Origin: an uncultured Chthoniobacterales bacterium
GTDB taxonomy: Bacteria; Verrucomicrobiota; Verrucomicrobiia; Chthoniobacterales; CAKUMP01
DNA: 5,473 nucleotides
NCBI GenBank assembly: GCA_934667795.1
Contig: CAKUMP010000166.1
Location: 1-5,473, forward strand
Reading direction: 5' to 3'
Shown here: positions 1-5,377 of the stretch, in pieces
Numbering within the stretch: the stretch's first letter is position 1
How the letters are laid out: each line of letters begins with the position of its first letter
Notes under the pieces: generated by a model
The model's input: only the letters and a program-made list of their open reading frames with translations
The model's database searches: none
Told to the model about the DNA's origin: nothing
Position numbers and translations under genes: made by a program

Positions 1-1125
1 GGTTATCACGCGAGCGGTTGCCAGTTCTTTTAACGTACGTAAAACATTTTCGAGAGCATCGGGAGTATGCGCATAATCCACAAACACCTGGAAATTGCGT
101 TTTCCCGGAACCATCTGTAAGCGCCCGGGCGCTTGTGGAGCGGTTTTCAACGCTTGCACAGCAGTGCGGATATCGATTCCCAGAACGGATGCCGCTGCAA
201 TGGCAGCCAATGCATTGTACAAATTAAATTTCCCGATCAAGGGGAGCCTCACCAAAAAGCTGCGTCCTCCTGCTTCCAATTTAAATCGCGCTCCCTGCAG
301 GGTGCAGATATAATCACTGCCCCGAAAATCCATTCCTCGCCCCTGTCCATAGGTCAGCACCTTTACAGAAGAAACCAGATCTTTGCTCAGGATATTTCCA
401 TAAGTATCGTCTCCATTAATAACCGCCACCGCTTTTTTCTTTTGTTTGGAAAGATCACGGAACATCTGCGCTTTTACCTCAAAATAGCTTTCCATCGTGA
501 GATGATAATCGAGATGGTCTTGTGTCAGATTCGTAAAAACAGCAACATCAAACTCGACCCCCTGAGTGCGTTTCTGCTTAATCGCATGCGACGAAACCTC
601 CATGATGGCGCCTTTACATCCGGCAGCACGAATTTGATACAGCAAATGCTGGATATCCGCAGATTCCGGAGTCGTATGGATCGAAGGCAAAAGGCGATCC
701 CCAATTTCGTATCGCACTGTCCCGATCAGCCCCGTGCGCAGAAGCGCCGTTTCACAAATGTGTTTTAATAAAAAACTTGTCGTCGTTTTACCATTGGTTC
801 CTGTAATCCCCGTTATTTTGAGATGTCCGGACGGATAACCATACAACCCACGCGCGAGTTCTCCCATCGCCACCCTGCTGTCAGGAACAATCACCAAAGT
901 TGCTTTTGGGTGCTTGTAAGGGCGTTGGGAGACCACCACCTCTGCTCCATTACTAATTGCCTGTTCAATGAAGTCATGCCCATCCACATGCTCTCCCTTC
1001 ATTGCCACAAAAATGGCGCCAGGCCTTGCCATTCGGGAATCATACACAATTGTTTCTACCTCCCGTTTGACATCGCCATGAACCACAGGCAGTTCTAAAA
1101 ATGCTAATATTTTCTCCAGTAACAT
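1..1125 (-). CDS. murE: MurE, UDP-N-acetylmuramyl-tripeptide synthetase (partial, C-terminus beyond window)
   Basis: Mur ligase that adds the third stem-peptide residue to UDP-MurNAc-L-Ala-D-Glu in the cytoplasm, using ATP. Translating the minus strand from the ATG at 1125 gives 375 residues, open to the window edge. The N-terminal UDP-binding domain shows YDSR (28-31) and the PGAIFVAMKGEHVDGHDFI block (35-53). The central ATPase domain has the P-loop GTNGKTTT (109-116), the TTPES substrate motif (151-155), MEVSSHA (175-181), TNLTQDHLDYH (198-208) and the lysine expected to be carbamylated in YFEVKAQMF (K218). NLYNALAA (301-308) and VDYAHTPDALE (349-359) lead into the C-terminal domain. Roughly the last quarter is missing, including the DNPR-type motif that separates meso-diaminopimelate from lysine enzymes, so the amino acid added cannot be told. 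The start lies 10 bases after the ftsI stop, with only a weak GAAG ribosome-binding match, so coupled translation with ftsI is likely. The family assignment is secure. Confidence 0.96.
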   Translation of the reverse strand, partial: MLLEKILAFLELPVVHGDVKREVETIVYDSRMARPGAIFVAMKGEHVDGHDFIEQAISNGAEVVVSQRPYKHPKATLVIVPDSRVAMGELARGLYGYPSGHLKITGITGTNGKTTTSFLLKHICETALLRTGLIGTVRYEIGDRLLPSIHTTPESADIQHLLYQIRAAGCKGAIMEVSSHAIKQKRTQGVEFDVAVFTNLTQDHLDYHLTMESYFEVKAQMFRDLSKQKKKAVAVINGDDTYGNILSKDLVSSVKVLTYGQGRGMDFRGSDYICTLQGARFKLEAGGRSFLVRLPLIGKFNLYNALAAIAAASVLGIDIRTAVQALKTAPQAPGRLQMVPGKRNFQVFVDYAHTPDALENVLRTLKELATARVIT

Positions 1126-1135
1126 AAGTGGTTCT

Positions 1136-2920
1136 TCAGTACGTTGTAAGTTGAGTTATTTTAGTACGATCCCGAGTTTCAGGAGTTTCTGCAGGTGGTT
1201 CCACTTGTGGTTCCAGACCTAAATAACGCGCCGCCTTTCCTGCAATTTCTGCAAAAATCGGTGCAGCCACGAGCCCCCCATAGTTCATTCCCGGTTCTGT
1301 GTTGGCATCATCCACCCTCACCAGCATCACAAACGCGGGGCGCTCCGCCGGCATGAACCCTAAAAAGGAAACGACATATTTGTTTTTTGCATATCCACGT
1401 CCATCATCTGCCAGTCGCTGCGCCGTCCCTGTTTTTCCCGCCACCGAAAACCCTTTGACCTGCGCCCTGCGCGCGGTCCCTTGATCCCCAACAACCGCAA
1501 CCAATGCTTCCGTCACCACTCGCGCAGCATCACGAGAAATCACCCTCGTCTGCTTTTTGGCGTCAGGAAAAACGACACTCCCGTCATCTGTCACCACCGT
1601 ATGCACCAAATGCGGCGAAACCAGCATTCCCCCATTCGCAATCACCGCCATTGCACGTACCAACTGCACCGAAGTCGCCGCAATTTCATGCCCCATCGGA
1701 ATCCGCGTAATCGAAATTTTACTCCATTGCGGCAAAGGGTTCACTAACCCCCGAATCTCTCCAGGTAATTCAATTCCAGTTAAATGCCCAAACCCAAACC
1801 GATGCACATATTCATGCAGTTTCGCCTCCCCCATCTGCATTGCCAATTTAGCAGAACCTATATTACTCGATTTAACTAAAATATTCTTAACACTCAACCC
1901 GCCATACGGATGATGATCCTTGAGAGAAGTTCCTCCATAAAAATAGCGTCCATTTTCGCAATAGATAACCGTATCCTGATTTACCAGTCCTTCATTTAAA
2001 ACGGCCCCTACTGTCACAATTTTGAAAATGGAGCCGGGCTCGGTCATGGTAATCACCGAGCGATTAATCATCCCGGGGGTATTTCCTGCCGGGATTGCAT
2101 TGGGATTAAAAGACGGACGATTCGCCATCGCCAGGATTTCTCCCGTCTGTGGCTTCATCATCACGATGGATATCCCTTGCGGAGTATATTGTTCCACCGC
2201 TTTATCAATTTCCTGTTCCACGATCTGCTGTAACCCCATGTCGATCGTCAAACGCACATTGCTGCCATGCTGAGGCTGTTTTTCCTGTCCACGATACAGG
2301 AAAATTTCCCGTTGGCGCGCATCTCTTTCCGAATAGCGATAACCGTGATGCCCTTTCAGGACATTTTCCATGCTCTGCTCAATCCCCTGAACCCCCTTGA
2401 GTTCATCTTCATTTCCGTAATTCGTGTATCCCACCACATGACAGAGCATTTCATCGTTTGGATAAACCCGAAGAAAATGTTTTTCAAAGCTAATATGGTG
2501 CAGCCCATGCGTTTTTAAGTTTTCCTGCAGTTTATAGGCTTCGGTTTCAGGCAGTTTTTTTTCTAAAATTGTATAAGCGCGGTGTTTATTAGCCTGTATT
2601 TTTTCCAGAATTTCTTCTTTGGACATTGGGAGTGAGGTCGCCAGCACACTGGCGAGGAGTTCCGGGTTTTTAATTTCCCGCGCATTCATCGCCACCCGGC
2701 TGACAGGGAAACTGACGGCCAGCACCTCTCCACGAACATCCTGGATCTGCCCACGTCGAGCAGGGATCGTACGTCGCGTCACATGTTGTTTCGCCGCTTT
2801 TCCTGAATAATAATCATGCTTGTAAAGCTGCAAGTGCACAATACGCCAAGAAAGAATACTGAACACAAACGTGCCCAGTATTCCACAAATCAAAATGCGC
2901 TTTTGTATTTTGCCAGTCAT
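1136..2920 (-). CDS. ftsI: FtsI/PBP3-type division peptidoglycan transpeptidase
   Basis: Class B penicillin-binding protein that cross-links septal peptidoglycan, working with FtsW and the FtsQLB complex on the outer face of the cytoplasmic membrane. The 594-residue length is close to E. coli FtsI (588). A short cytoplasmic N-terminus is followed by a signal-anchor helix (about 9-31). The PBP dimerisation domain follows, with its PARRGQIQDVRGEVLA motif at 53-68. The transpeptidase domain (about 246-565) has all three catalytic motifs: EPGSIFK with nucleophile S297 and K300, SSN at 351-353, and KTGTA at 496-500. A Pro/Glu/Thr-rich tail of about 25 residues ends the protein, and there are no PASTA domains. 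Its ATG overlaps the ftsL stop as TAATG, and no Shine-Dalgarno sequence is visible, so it is probably translated by termination-reinitiation. A Spo VD-like or elongation PBP2 is the alternative, but the position between ftsL and murE favours FtsI. Confidence 0.96.
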   Translation of the reverse strand: MTGKIQKRILICGILGTFVFSILSWRIVHLQLYKHDYYSGKAAKQHVTRRTIPARRGQIQDVRGEVLAVSFPVSRVAMNAREIKNPELLASVLATSLPMSKEEILEKIQANKHRAYTILEKKLPETEAYKLQENLKTHGLHHISFEKHFLRVYPNDEMLCHVVGYTNYGNEDELKGVQGIEQSMENVLKGHHGYRYSERDARQREIFLYRGQEKQPQHGSNVRLTIDMGLQQIVEQEIDKAVEQYTPQGISIVMMKPQTGEILAMANRPSFNPNAIPAGNTPGMINRSVITMTEPGSIFKIVTVGAVLNEGLVNQDTVIYCENGRYFYGGTSLKDHHPYGGLSVKNILVKSSNIGSAKLAMQMGEAKLHEYVHRFGFGHLTGIELPGEIRGLVNPLPQWSKISITRIPMGHEIAATSVQLVRAMAVIANGGMLVSPHLVHTVVTDDGSVVFPDAKKQTRVISRDAARVVTEALVAVVGDQGTARRAQVKGFSVAGKTGTAQRLADDGRGYAKNKYVVSFLGFMPAERPAFVMLVRVDDANTEPGMNYGGLVAAPIFAEIAGKAARYLGLEPQVEPPAETPETRDRTKITQLTTY

Positions 2921-3285
2921 TAAAAACCAAATGTTGCGGATACCGCATGAAAGTCATCCTGTGGAGACCCGCCACTTCTGACAGGCACCCTTACAAGCCT
3001 TTCATCCAAAATAGGTTGCATCGTAATAAACCCTGATGCCAATTGTTTTTCCAATGCAGCACGGGAACTTAACTGATTAATCTGCGCTTGTAAAACGACA
3101 GATTCTTCCCGCAGTTGTTTCAGCTCATTTTCCACTTTCAGTTTTTGCCCGCCTACGGAGTGGATCACATTTTTGCCGTACACATACATAATTCCGGCAA
3201 TGCATAAAAATGTAATAAACACTAAAACCGTCAGAACGGACGATAAACGCAATGGATTAGTTGTTTTATTTCGAGAATGATTCAT
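2920..3285 (-). CDS. ftsL: FtsL-type small bitopic division protein
   Basis: Small membrane protein expected to pair with FtsB and FtsQ and to activate FtsWI during septation. The 121 residues comprise a short basic cytoplasmic tail (1-14), one transmembrane helix (about 15-37, rich in Val, Leu, Ile and Phe) and a periplasmic coiled coil. The a/d positions are clean: V51, L55, L58, S62, L65, I69 and L72, with 4-3 spacing. A non-helical C-terminal stretch (about 85-121) contains ERLVRVPVRSGGSP and no catalytic motif. FtsL sequences are poorly conserved, so the name rests on size, topology, coiled coil and its place between rsmH and ftsI, the canonical ftsL position. A ribosome-binding site AAAGGA (3293-3298) lies 7 bases before the ATG, and the start overlaps the rsmH stop as TGATG. 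An FtsB/DivIC-like protein would have the same topology and cannot be excluded by sequence alone. Confidence 0.85.
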   Translation of the reverse strand: MNHSRNKTTNPLRLSSVLTVLVFITFLCIAGIMYVYGKNVIHSVGGQKLKVENELKQLREESVVLQAQINQLSSRAALEKQLASGFITMQPILDERLVRVPVRSGGSPQDDFHAVSATFGF

Positions 3286-4214
3286 CAGGATATCCTTTCC
3301 ACGACCCGTAATTTTGCGCTACGAGCTCTTGGGTTATTTTTAATTTCTTCAACAGTTGGTAAAATCGGTTTACGGGTGATTTGTTTGCACCAGTAATGTG
3401 GGTTTTCGCGTGGAGCAGGCCAACTTGGGTCATCCAGTTCTTTTTTGGACCCTTCACGAAATGCCTGTTTCACCAATCTGTCTTCCAGAGAATGAAACGT
3501 AATCACGGCCATACGCCCCCCCACCTTCAGCAGCCCGGGGGCATCTTCCAGCATCTCGGCAATCGATTCCAGTTCCTGATTCACATACATCCGCAACGCC
3601 TGAAACGTCCGGGTTGCAGGATGAATTCGCCCCGTCCGTGGGAGTACCGATTCGATCACCGCAGCCAGTTCCAGCGTGGTTTCCAGATTTTTCTTTCCTC
3701 TTGCCTTTACAATTGCTTTTGCGATCCTGCGGCTGGCGCGCTCTTCTCCAAGTTCATAAATCAGGTTTGCCAGGTCTGTTTCTGCCAATGTATTCACAAC
3801 CTCTGCGGCGGTCTGACCGCGTCCTCTGTCCATCCGCATATCCAGCTCCCCATCCTGCATAAAACTGAATCCACGTTCGGGGGCATCCAGATGCCAGGAA
3901 GAAACTCCCAGATCCGCAATAATCCCATCCACTTCAAATACCCCCATTTCCGCCAGCAAGACACGCATGTGGCGAAAATTCCCGGCAATCACACGAAAAT
4001 TATCCTCCAGCCCCGCATCAATCACATGCCCCAACGCAAATTGCCGCGCATCTTCATCCTGATCAAACCCAATCACTTCCGCGCCTTCTTCAAGAAGTCC
4101 CACCGAGTGCCCCCCGCCTCCAAGTGTCGCATCCACGATCAATTTCCCCGGACCAGGTAAAACCGCGCGCACCAACTCCTCACGCATTACCGAAATATGA
4201 CAAAATGATTCCAT
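3285..4214 (-). CDS. rsmH: RsmH (MraW), 16S rRNA C1402 N4-methyltransferase
   Basis: SAM-dependent methyltransferase that modifies N4 of C1402 in the 16S rRNA decoding centre of the small subunit. With the start at 4214 it has 309 residues (E. coli 313). The N-terminus CHISVMREELV matches the family's HxPVLxxEv opening. DATLGGGGHS (28-37) is the SAM-binding loop, FDQD (50-53) the acidic end of the second strand and DLGVSS (101-106) a core motif. RGFSF (114-118), LDMRMD (124-129), HPATRTFQALRMYVNQEL (198-215), FHSLEDRLVK (240-249) and NPRARSAKLRVVER (294-307) are further family signatures. I chose this ATG because AGGAGG lies 8 bases upstream and the protein then begins at the conserved region. 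An in-frame ATG at 4277 would add 21 unconserved residues without a good ribosome-binding site. The stop overlaps the ftsL start. Confidence 0.97.
   Translation of the reverse strand: MESFCHISVMREELVRAVLPGPGKLIVDATLGGGGHSVGLLEEGAEVIGFDQDEDARQFALGHVIDAGLEDNFRVIAGNFRHMRVLLAEMGVFEVDGIIADLGVSSWHLDAPERGFSFMQDGELDMRMDRGRGQTAAEVVNTLAETDLANLIYELGEERASRRIAKAIVKARGKKNLETTLELAAVIESVLPRTGRIHPATRTFQALRMYVNQELESIAEMLEDAPGLLKVGGRMAVITFHSLEDRLVKQAFREGSKKELDDPSWPAPRENPHYWCKQITRKPILPTVEEIKNNPRARSAKLRVVERIS
3293..3298 (-). promoter_or_regulatory. Ribosome-binding site of ftsL
   Basis: Read on the minus strand this is AAAGGA, 7 bases before the ftsL ATG and inside the last codons of rsmH. It lets ftsL be initiated independently as well as by coupling through the TGATG overlap. 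By contrast ftsI, the next gene, has no comparable site. Confidence 0.7.
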
Positions 4215-4222
4215 GCTCCAAT

Positions 4223-4228
4223 CCTCCT
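4223..4228 (-). promoter_or_regulatory. Strong Shine-Dalgarno sequence that fixes the rsmH start
   Basis: AGGAGG on the minus strand, 8 bases before the ATG at 4214. It is the best ribosome-binding site in the window and decides the start in favour of the 309-residue protein over a longer version beginning at 4277. Confidence 0.85.
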
Positions 4229-4287
4229 GGATAAGTACCCCATTTGCTCCTCTGGCATTGTGTTTTGTTGTTCGCATTGTGATTCAT

Positions 4288-4306
4288 GGAAACGATTCCA
4301 GTTTCC
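4288..4306 (-). repeat. Inverted repeat (hairpin) in the rsmH leader
   Basis: GGAAAC and GTTTCC form a perfect 6-base-pair stem around a 7-base loop, about 75 bases before the rsmH start. No T-tract follows on either strand, so it is not an intrinsic terminator. It could be an mRNA processing or stability element, or chance. Confidence 0.4.
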
Positions 4307-4432
4307 TGTTCTCGCTCCACCCCGTTTTCATTGTTCTTGTCTTTTTAGTTTTTCATCCAACTGCTTTTGCTACGTTTAAAATCGTCCACTGCATTTAAAG
4401 TTATTCAAAAAATTTCCTTTAAAAAATCTGTT

Positions 4433-4888
4433 TTAAAATCCAATTACATCTCCCACTTCTTCATACGCCACATCATCTTTTTTGTGTACCGCATCCCATT
4501 TCTCGCTGCCCCATATATCAAATCGGAACCTGCCCCCTACGAGCACCACATCCGTCTCCATTCCCACTACCTGGCGTTGTGCGTCCGCCACCAGCAGCCT
4601 CCCCTGTTTATCAATCGAAACCTCTTTCACCTGCGAATAATACAACCGCTCAAACGATTTTTTCTGAGCTGCCGATAAAGCCGGGCTGGCCGCAACCTCA
4701 TCCCCTTTCCGGTTATATTCCTCCAATGGCATCACCATAATGCAGGTCTTCGAAGGATGCGGAACCATATACAACGTCTCACACCCTTCCACTCCACGCC
4801 ACGACACAGGCACCGTCACACGATTCTTGTCGTCAATCGTATGGCGGTACTCTCCCAGAAAATGCCCGTTTTTTTGCGCGTTGCTCAT
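4433..4888 (-). CDS. mraZ: MraZ, dcw cluster transcriptional regulator
   Basis: DNA-binding regulator of the SpoVT/AbrB fold that forms a ring and in E. coli represses its own dcw promoter by binding repeated sites. From the ATG at 4888 the protein has 151 residues, matching the usual 143-152. Two tandem swapped-hairpin units are visible. The first runs from about residue 11, FLGEYRHTIDDKNRVTVP, and the second from about 88, KEVSIDKQGRLLV. The second has the normal DxxGR signature. The first reads DDKNR, with Asn22 where Gly is usual. A GTG at 4948 in the same frame would add 20 residues, but it lies inside the operator repeats and upstream of the inferred transcription start, so I reject it. 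No good Shine-Dalgarno sequence precedes 4888. It is the first gene of the operon, with its own operator just upstream. Confidence 0.95.
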   Translation of the reverse strand: MSNAQKNGHFLGEYRHTIDDKNRVTVPVSWRGVEGCETLYMVPHPSKTCIMVMPLEEYNRKGDEVAASPALSAAQKKSFERLYYSQVKEVSIDKQGRLLVADAQRQVVGMETDVVLVGGRFRFDIWGSEKWDAVHKKDDVAYEEVGDVIGF

Positions 4889-4925
4889 TTGGTCAAGGTG
4901 ATCAAGGGGTTTTTGAAAAGCGGCT

Positions 4926-4973
4926 CCCACTTTCCTCCACTTGGCCACATTTTTACCCCACTTCCCCCCACTT
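4926..4973 (-). promoter_or_regulatory. MraZ operator: AAGTGG direct repeats
   Basis: On the minus strand the motif AAGTGG occurs four times, with its GTGG beginning at 4971, 4961, 4940 and 4930. A degenerate copy, AATGTGGC, has its GTGG at 4948. Spacings between the four good copies are 10, 21 and 10 bases, so all fall on about the same face of the helix. MraZ is known to bind short GTGG/TGGG-containing direct repeats with a 10-base period upstream of mraZ (E. coli and Mycoplasma). Position, motif and period all match. Binding here would cover the promoter at 4950-4979, implying autorepression; that last step is inference. Confidence 0.82.
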
Positions 4974-4979
4974 CGTCAA
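4950..4979 (-). promoter_or_regulatory. Probable sigma-70-type promoter of the mraZ operon
   Basis: TTGACG (4979-4974) as -35 and TAAAAA (4955-4950) as -10, 18 bases apart, on the minus strand. The spacer contains two of the MraZ repeats. The expected transcription start is near 4943, giving a leader of about 55 bases before the mraZ ATG. The -35 is close to consensus and the -10 matches 4 of 6 bases. Confidence 0.5.
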
Positions 4980-5026
4980 CACTTTCATGCAAAATCCCCA
5001 ATTTCGTCCCTCTTAAAATTAGAAGA

Positions 5027-5055
5027 TTGACATCTTTTCCAGGATTTGTTGCGAT
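5027..5055 (+). promoter_or_regulatory. Possible promoter of the small lipoprotein gene
   Basis: A perfect TTGACA (5027-5032) is followed after 17 bases by TGCGAT (5050-5055), a weak -10 with 3 of 6 matches. The -35 overlaps an inverted repeat, AAGAT-TGAC-ATCTT (5023-5036), which could be an operator. The predicted start of transcription falls at about 5062, the GTG of the reading frame. The weak -10 makes this tentative. Confidence 0.35.
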
Positions 5056-5061
5056 ACGCGC

Positions 5062-5205
5062 GTGAGAATTATCCTCCCTTTAATTATTGTGGCCTTTGCG
5101 GTAAGTTCCTGCACTACGCTGGAAAACCGCAGGGATTTATATAGTCCAAAAACTAACCCGAAAAAAACATCCCAAAGTGAACTGATTTTACCGGCCGATC
5201 TTTAA
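5062..5205 (+). CDS. Small predicted lipoprotein (47 aa), unrecognised
   Basis: I do not recognise a family. The product begins VRIILPLIIVAFAVSSC (first residue Met in practice): one Arg, a hydrophobic core, then the lipobox VSSC with Cys17 as the lipidation site. The mature part, about 31 residues, is hydrophilic and basic to mixed (TTLENRRDLYSPK, then Lys, Ser and Thr, ending LILPADL). Thr after the Cys rather than Asp would predict outer-membrane sorting under the E. coli rule. It is divergent from mraZ, with a TTGACA element 30 bases upstream and a terminator-like hairpin 75 bases after the stop. Weak points are the GTG start, the absence of a Shine-Dalgarno sequence at proper distance (AGGA at 5041-5044 is too far) and the shortness. 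No in-frame ATG exists upstream before the stop at 5020-5022. Translation might be leaderless. Function unknown. Confidence 0.55.
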   Translation: MRIILPLIIVAFAVSSCTTLENRRDLYSPKTNPKKTSQSELILPADL

Positions 5206-5259
5206 TGAGGTCGCTTGCGTAAAATTTTACTTCATTTTGCCTGAGCTCCGGCTGGCGAC

Positions 5260-5280
5260 TTTTACAGAAATTCTGTAAAA
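5260..5280. repeat. Perfect palindrome with 10-base arms
   Basis: Arms TTTTACAGAA and TTCTGTAAAA surround a single A. A second, shorter perfect palindrome, GTAAAATTTTAC, lies at 5219-5230 and shares the TTTTAC/GTAAAA ends. The larger one abuts the terminator hairpin at 5280 and may be a protein-binding site or part of the 3' end structure of the small lipoprotein transcript. With a one-base spacer it is better suited to DNA binding than to an RNA hairpin. Confidence 0.55.
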
Positions 5281-5306
5281 ACCTCCTTCGGGGTTCTTGT
5301 TTTTTT
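5280..5306 (+). terminator. Intrinsic terminator after the small lipoprotein gene
   Basis: AACCTC pairs with GGGGTT (one U-G pair) around a CUUC loop (5280-5295). CTTG and a run of seven T follow (5300-5306), and A-rich sequence precedes. The stem is short but the T-tract is good and the location, 75 bases after the stop at 5205, fits. Confidence 0.6.
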
Positions 5307-5335
5307 ATATATTTATATAGAAATATCAGAAAAAG

Positions 5336-5377
5336 GGGATCTGCTCTTGTTACGGATCCCTTTTTTCTTTTCTTTTT
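5336..5377. terminator. Second, possibly bidirectional intrinsic terminator
   Basis: GGGATCTG (5336-5343) pairs with CGGATCCC (5353-5360) as an 8-base-pair stem with one wobble and a 9-base loop. On the plus strand TTTTTTCTTTTCTTTTT follows (5361-5377). On the minus strand the hairpin is followed by C and TTTTT (from the A run at 5330-5334), so it may also stop transcripts arriving from the right. The plus-strand tail is stronger. Confidence 0.75.

Larger units (their letters stand above)
4215..4432 (-). other. Untranslated mraZ-rsmH spacer (218 bases)
   Basis: In many genomes these two genes are nearly adjacent. Here 218 AT-rich bases separate them. I find no reading frame longer than about 35 codons with protein-like character, no GC-rich hairpin followed by a T-tract, and no convincing -35/-10 pair on the minus strand. 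Contents that can be named are the rsmH ribosome-binding site, a small hairpin at 4288-4306, and A/T runs just after the mraZ stop (4401-4432). Transcription probably runs through from mraZ. A weak internal promoter is possible but not visible. Confidence 0.6.

Noticed and set aside
133..768. Open frame of 211 codons on the plus strand
   Set aside because: It lies opposite murE, whose translation shows all Mur ligase motifs. The plus-strand product has no recognisable family character.
3266..3457. Open frame of 63 codons on the minus strand
   Set aside because: It overlaps the rsmH C-terminal part in another frame and the ftsL start. It has no ribosome-binding site and no protein-like features.
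3381..4160. Open frame of 259 codons on the plus strand
   Set aside because: It is antisense to rsmH, which is unmistakable. The product is rich in His, Pro, Phe and Arg, typical of a reverse-strand shadow.
4215..4277. N-terminal extension of rsmH from the ATG at 4277
   Set aside because: The added residues do not resemble the family. AGGAGG lies at ideal distance from the ATG at 4214, where the conserved region begins.
4255..4281. Direct repeat GCATTGTG, two copies 19 bases apart
   Set aside because: An 8-base repeat in an AT-rich 218-base gap is expected by chance often enough, and it has no other support.
4394..4427. Inverted repeat TTTAAAG/CTTTAAA as a terminator after mraZ
   Set aside because: The stem is pure A/T apart from one pair, with a long loop. 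It is too weak for an intrinsic terminator.
4889..4948. N-terminal extension of mraZ from a GTG at 4948
   Set aside because: The added codons consist largely of the operator repeats and start upstream of the inferred transcription start. The usual family length is met from 4888.
4757..5065. Open frame of 102 codons on the plus strand
   Set aside because: It is antisense to mraZ and its operator, and its translation across the repeats is low-complexity (LPPTSSTLS). The better plus-strand frame here starts at 5062 in another phase.
5260..5280. LexA (SOS) operator
   Set aside because: The half-sites are in the reverse order (ACAG then CTGT) and the spacing is wrong for CTGT-N8-ACAG.
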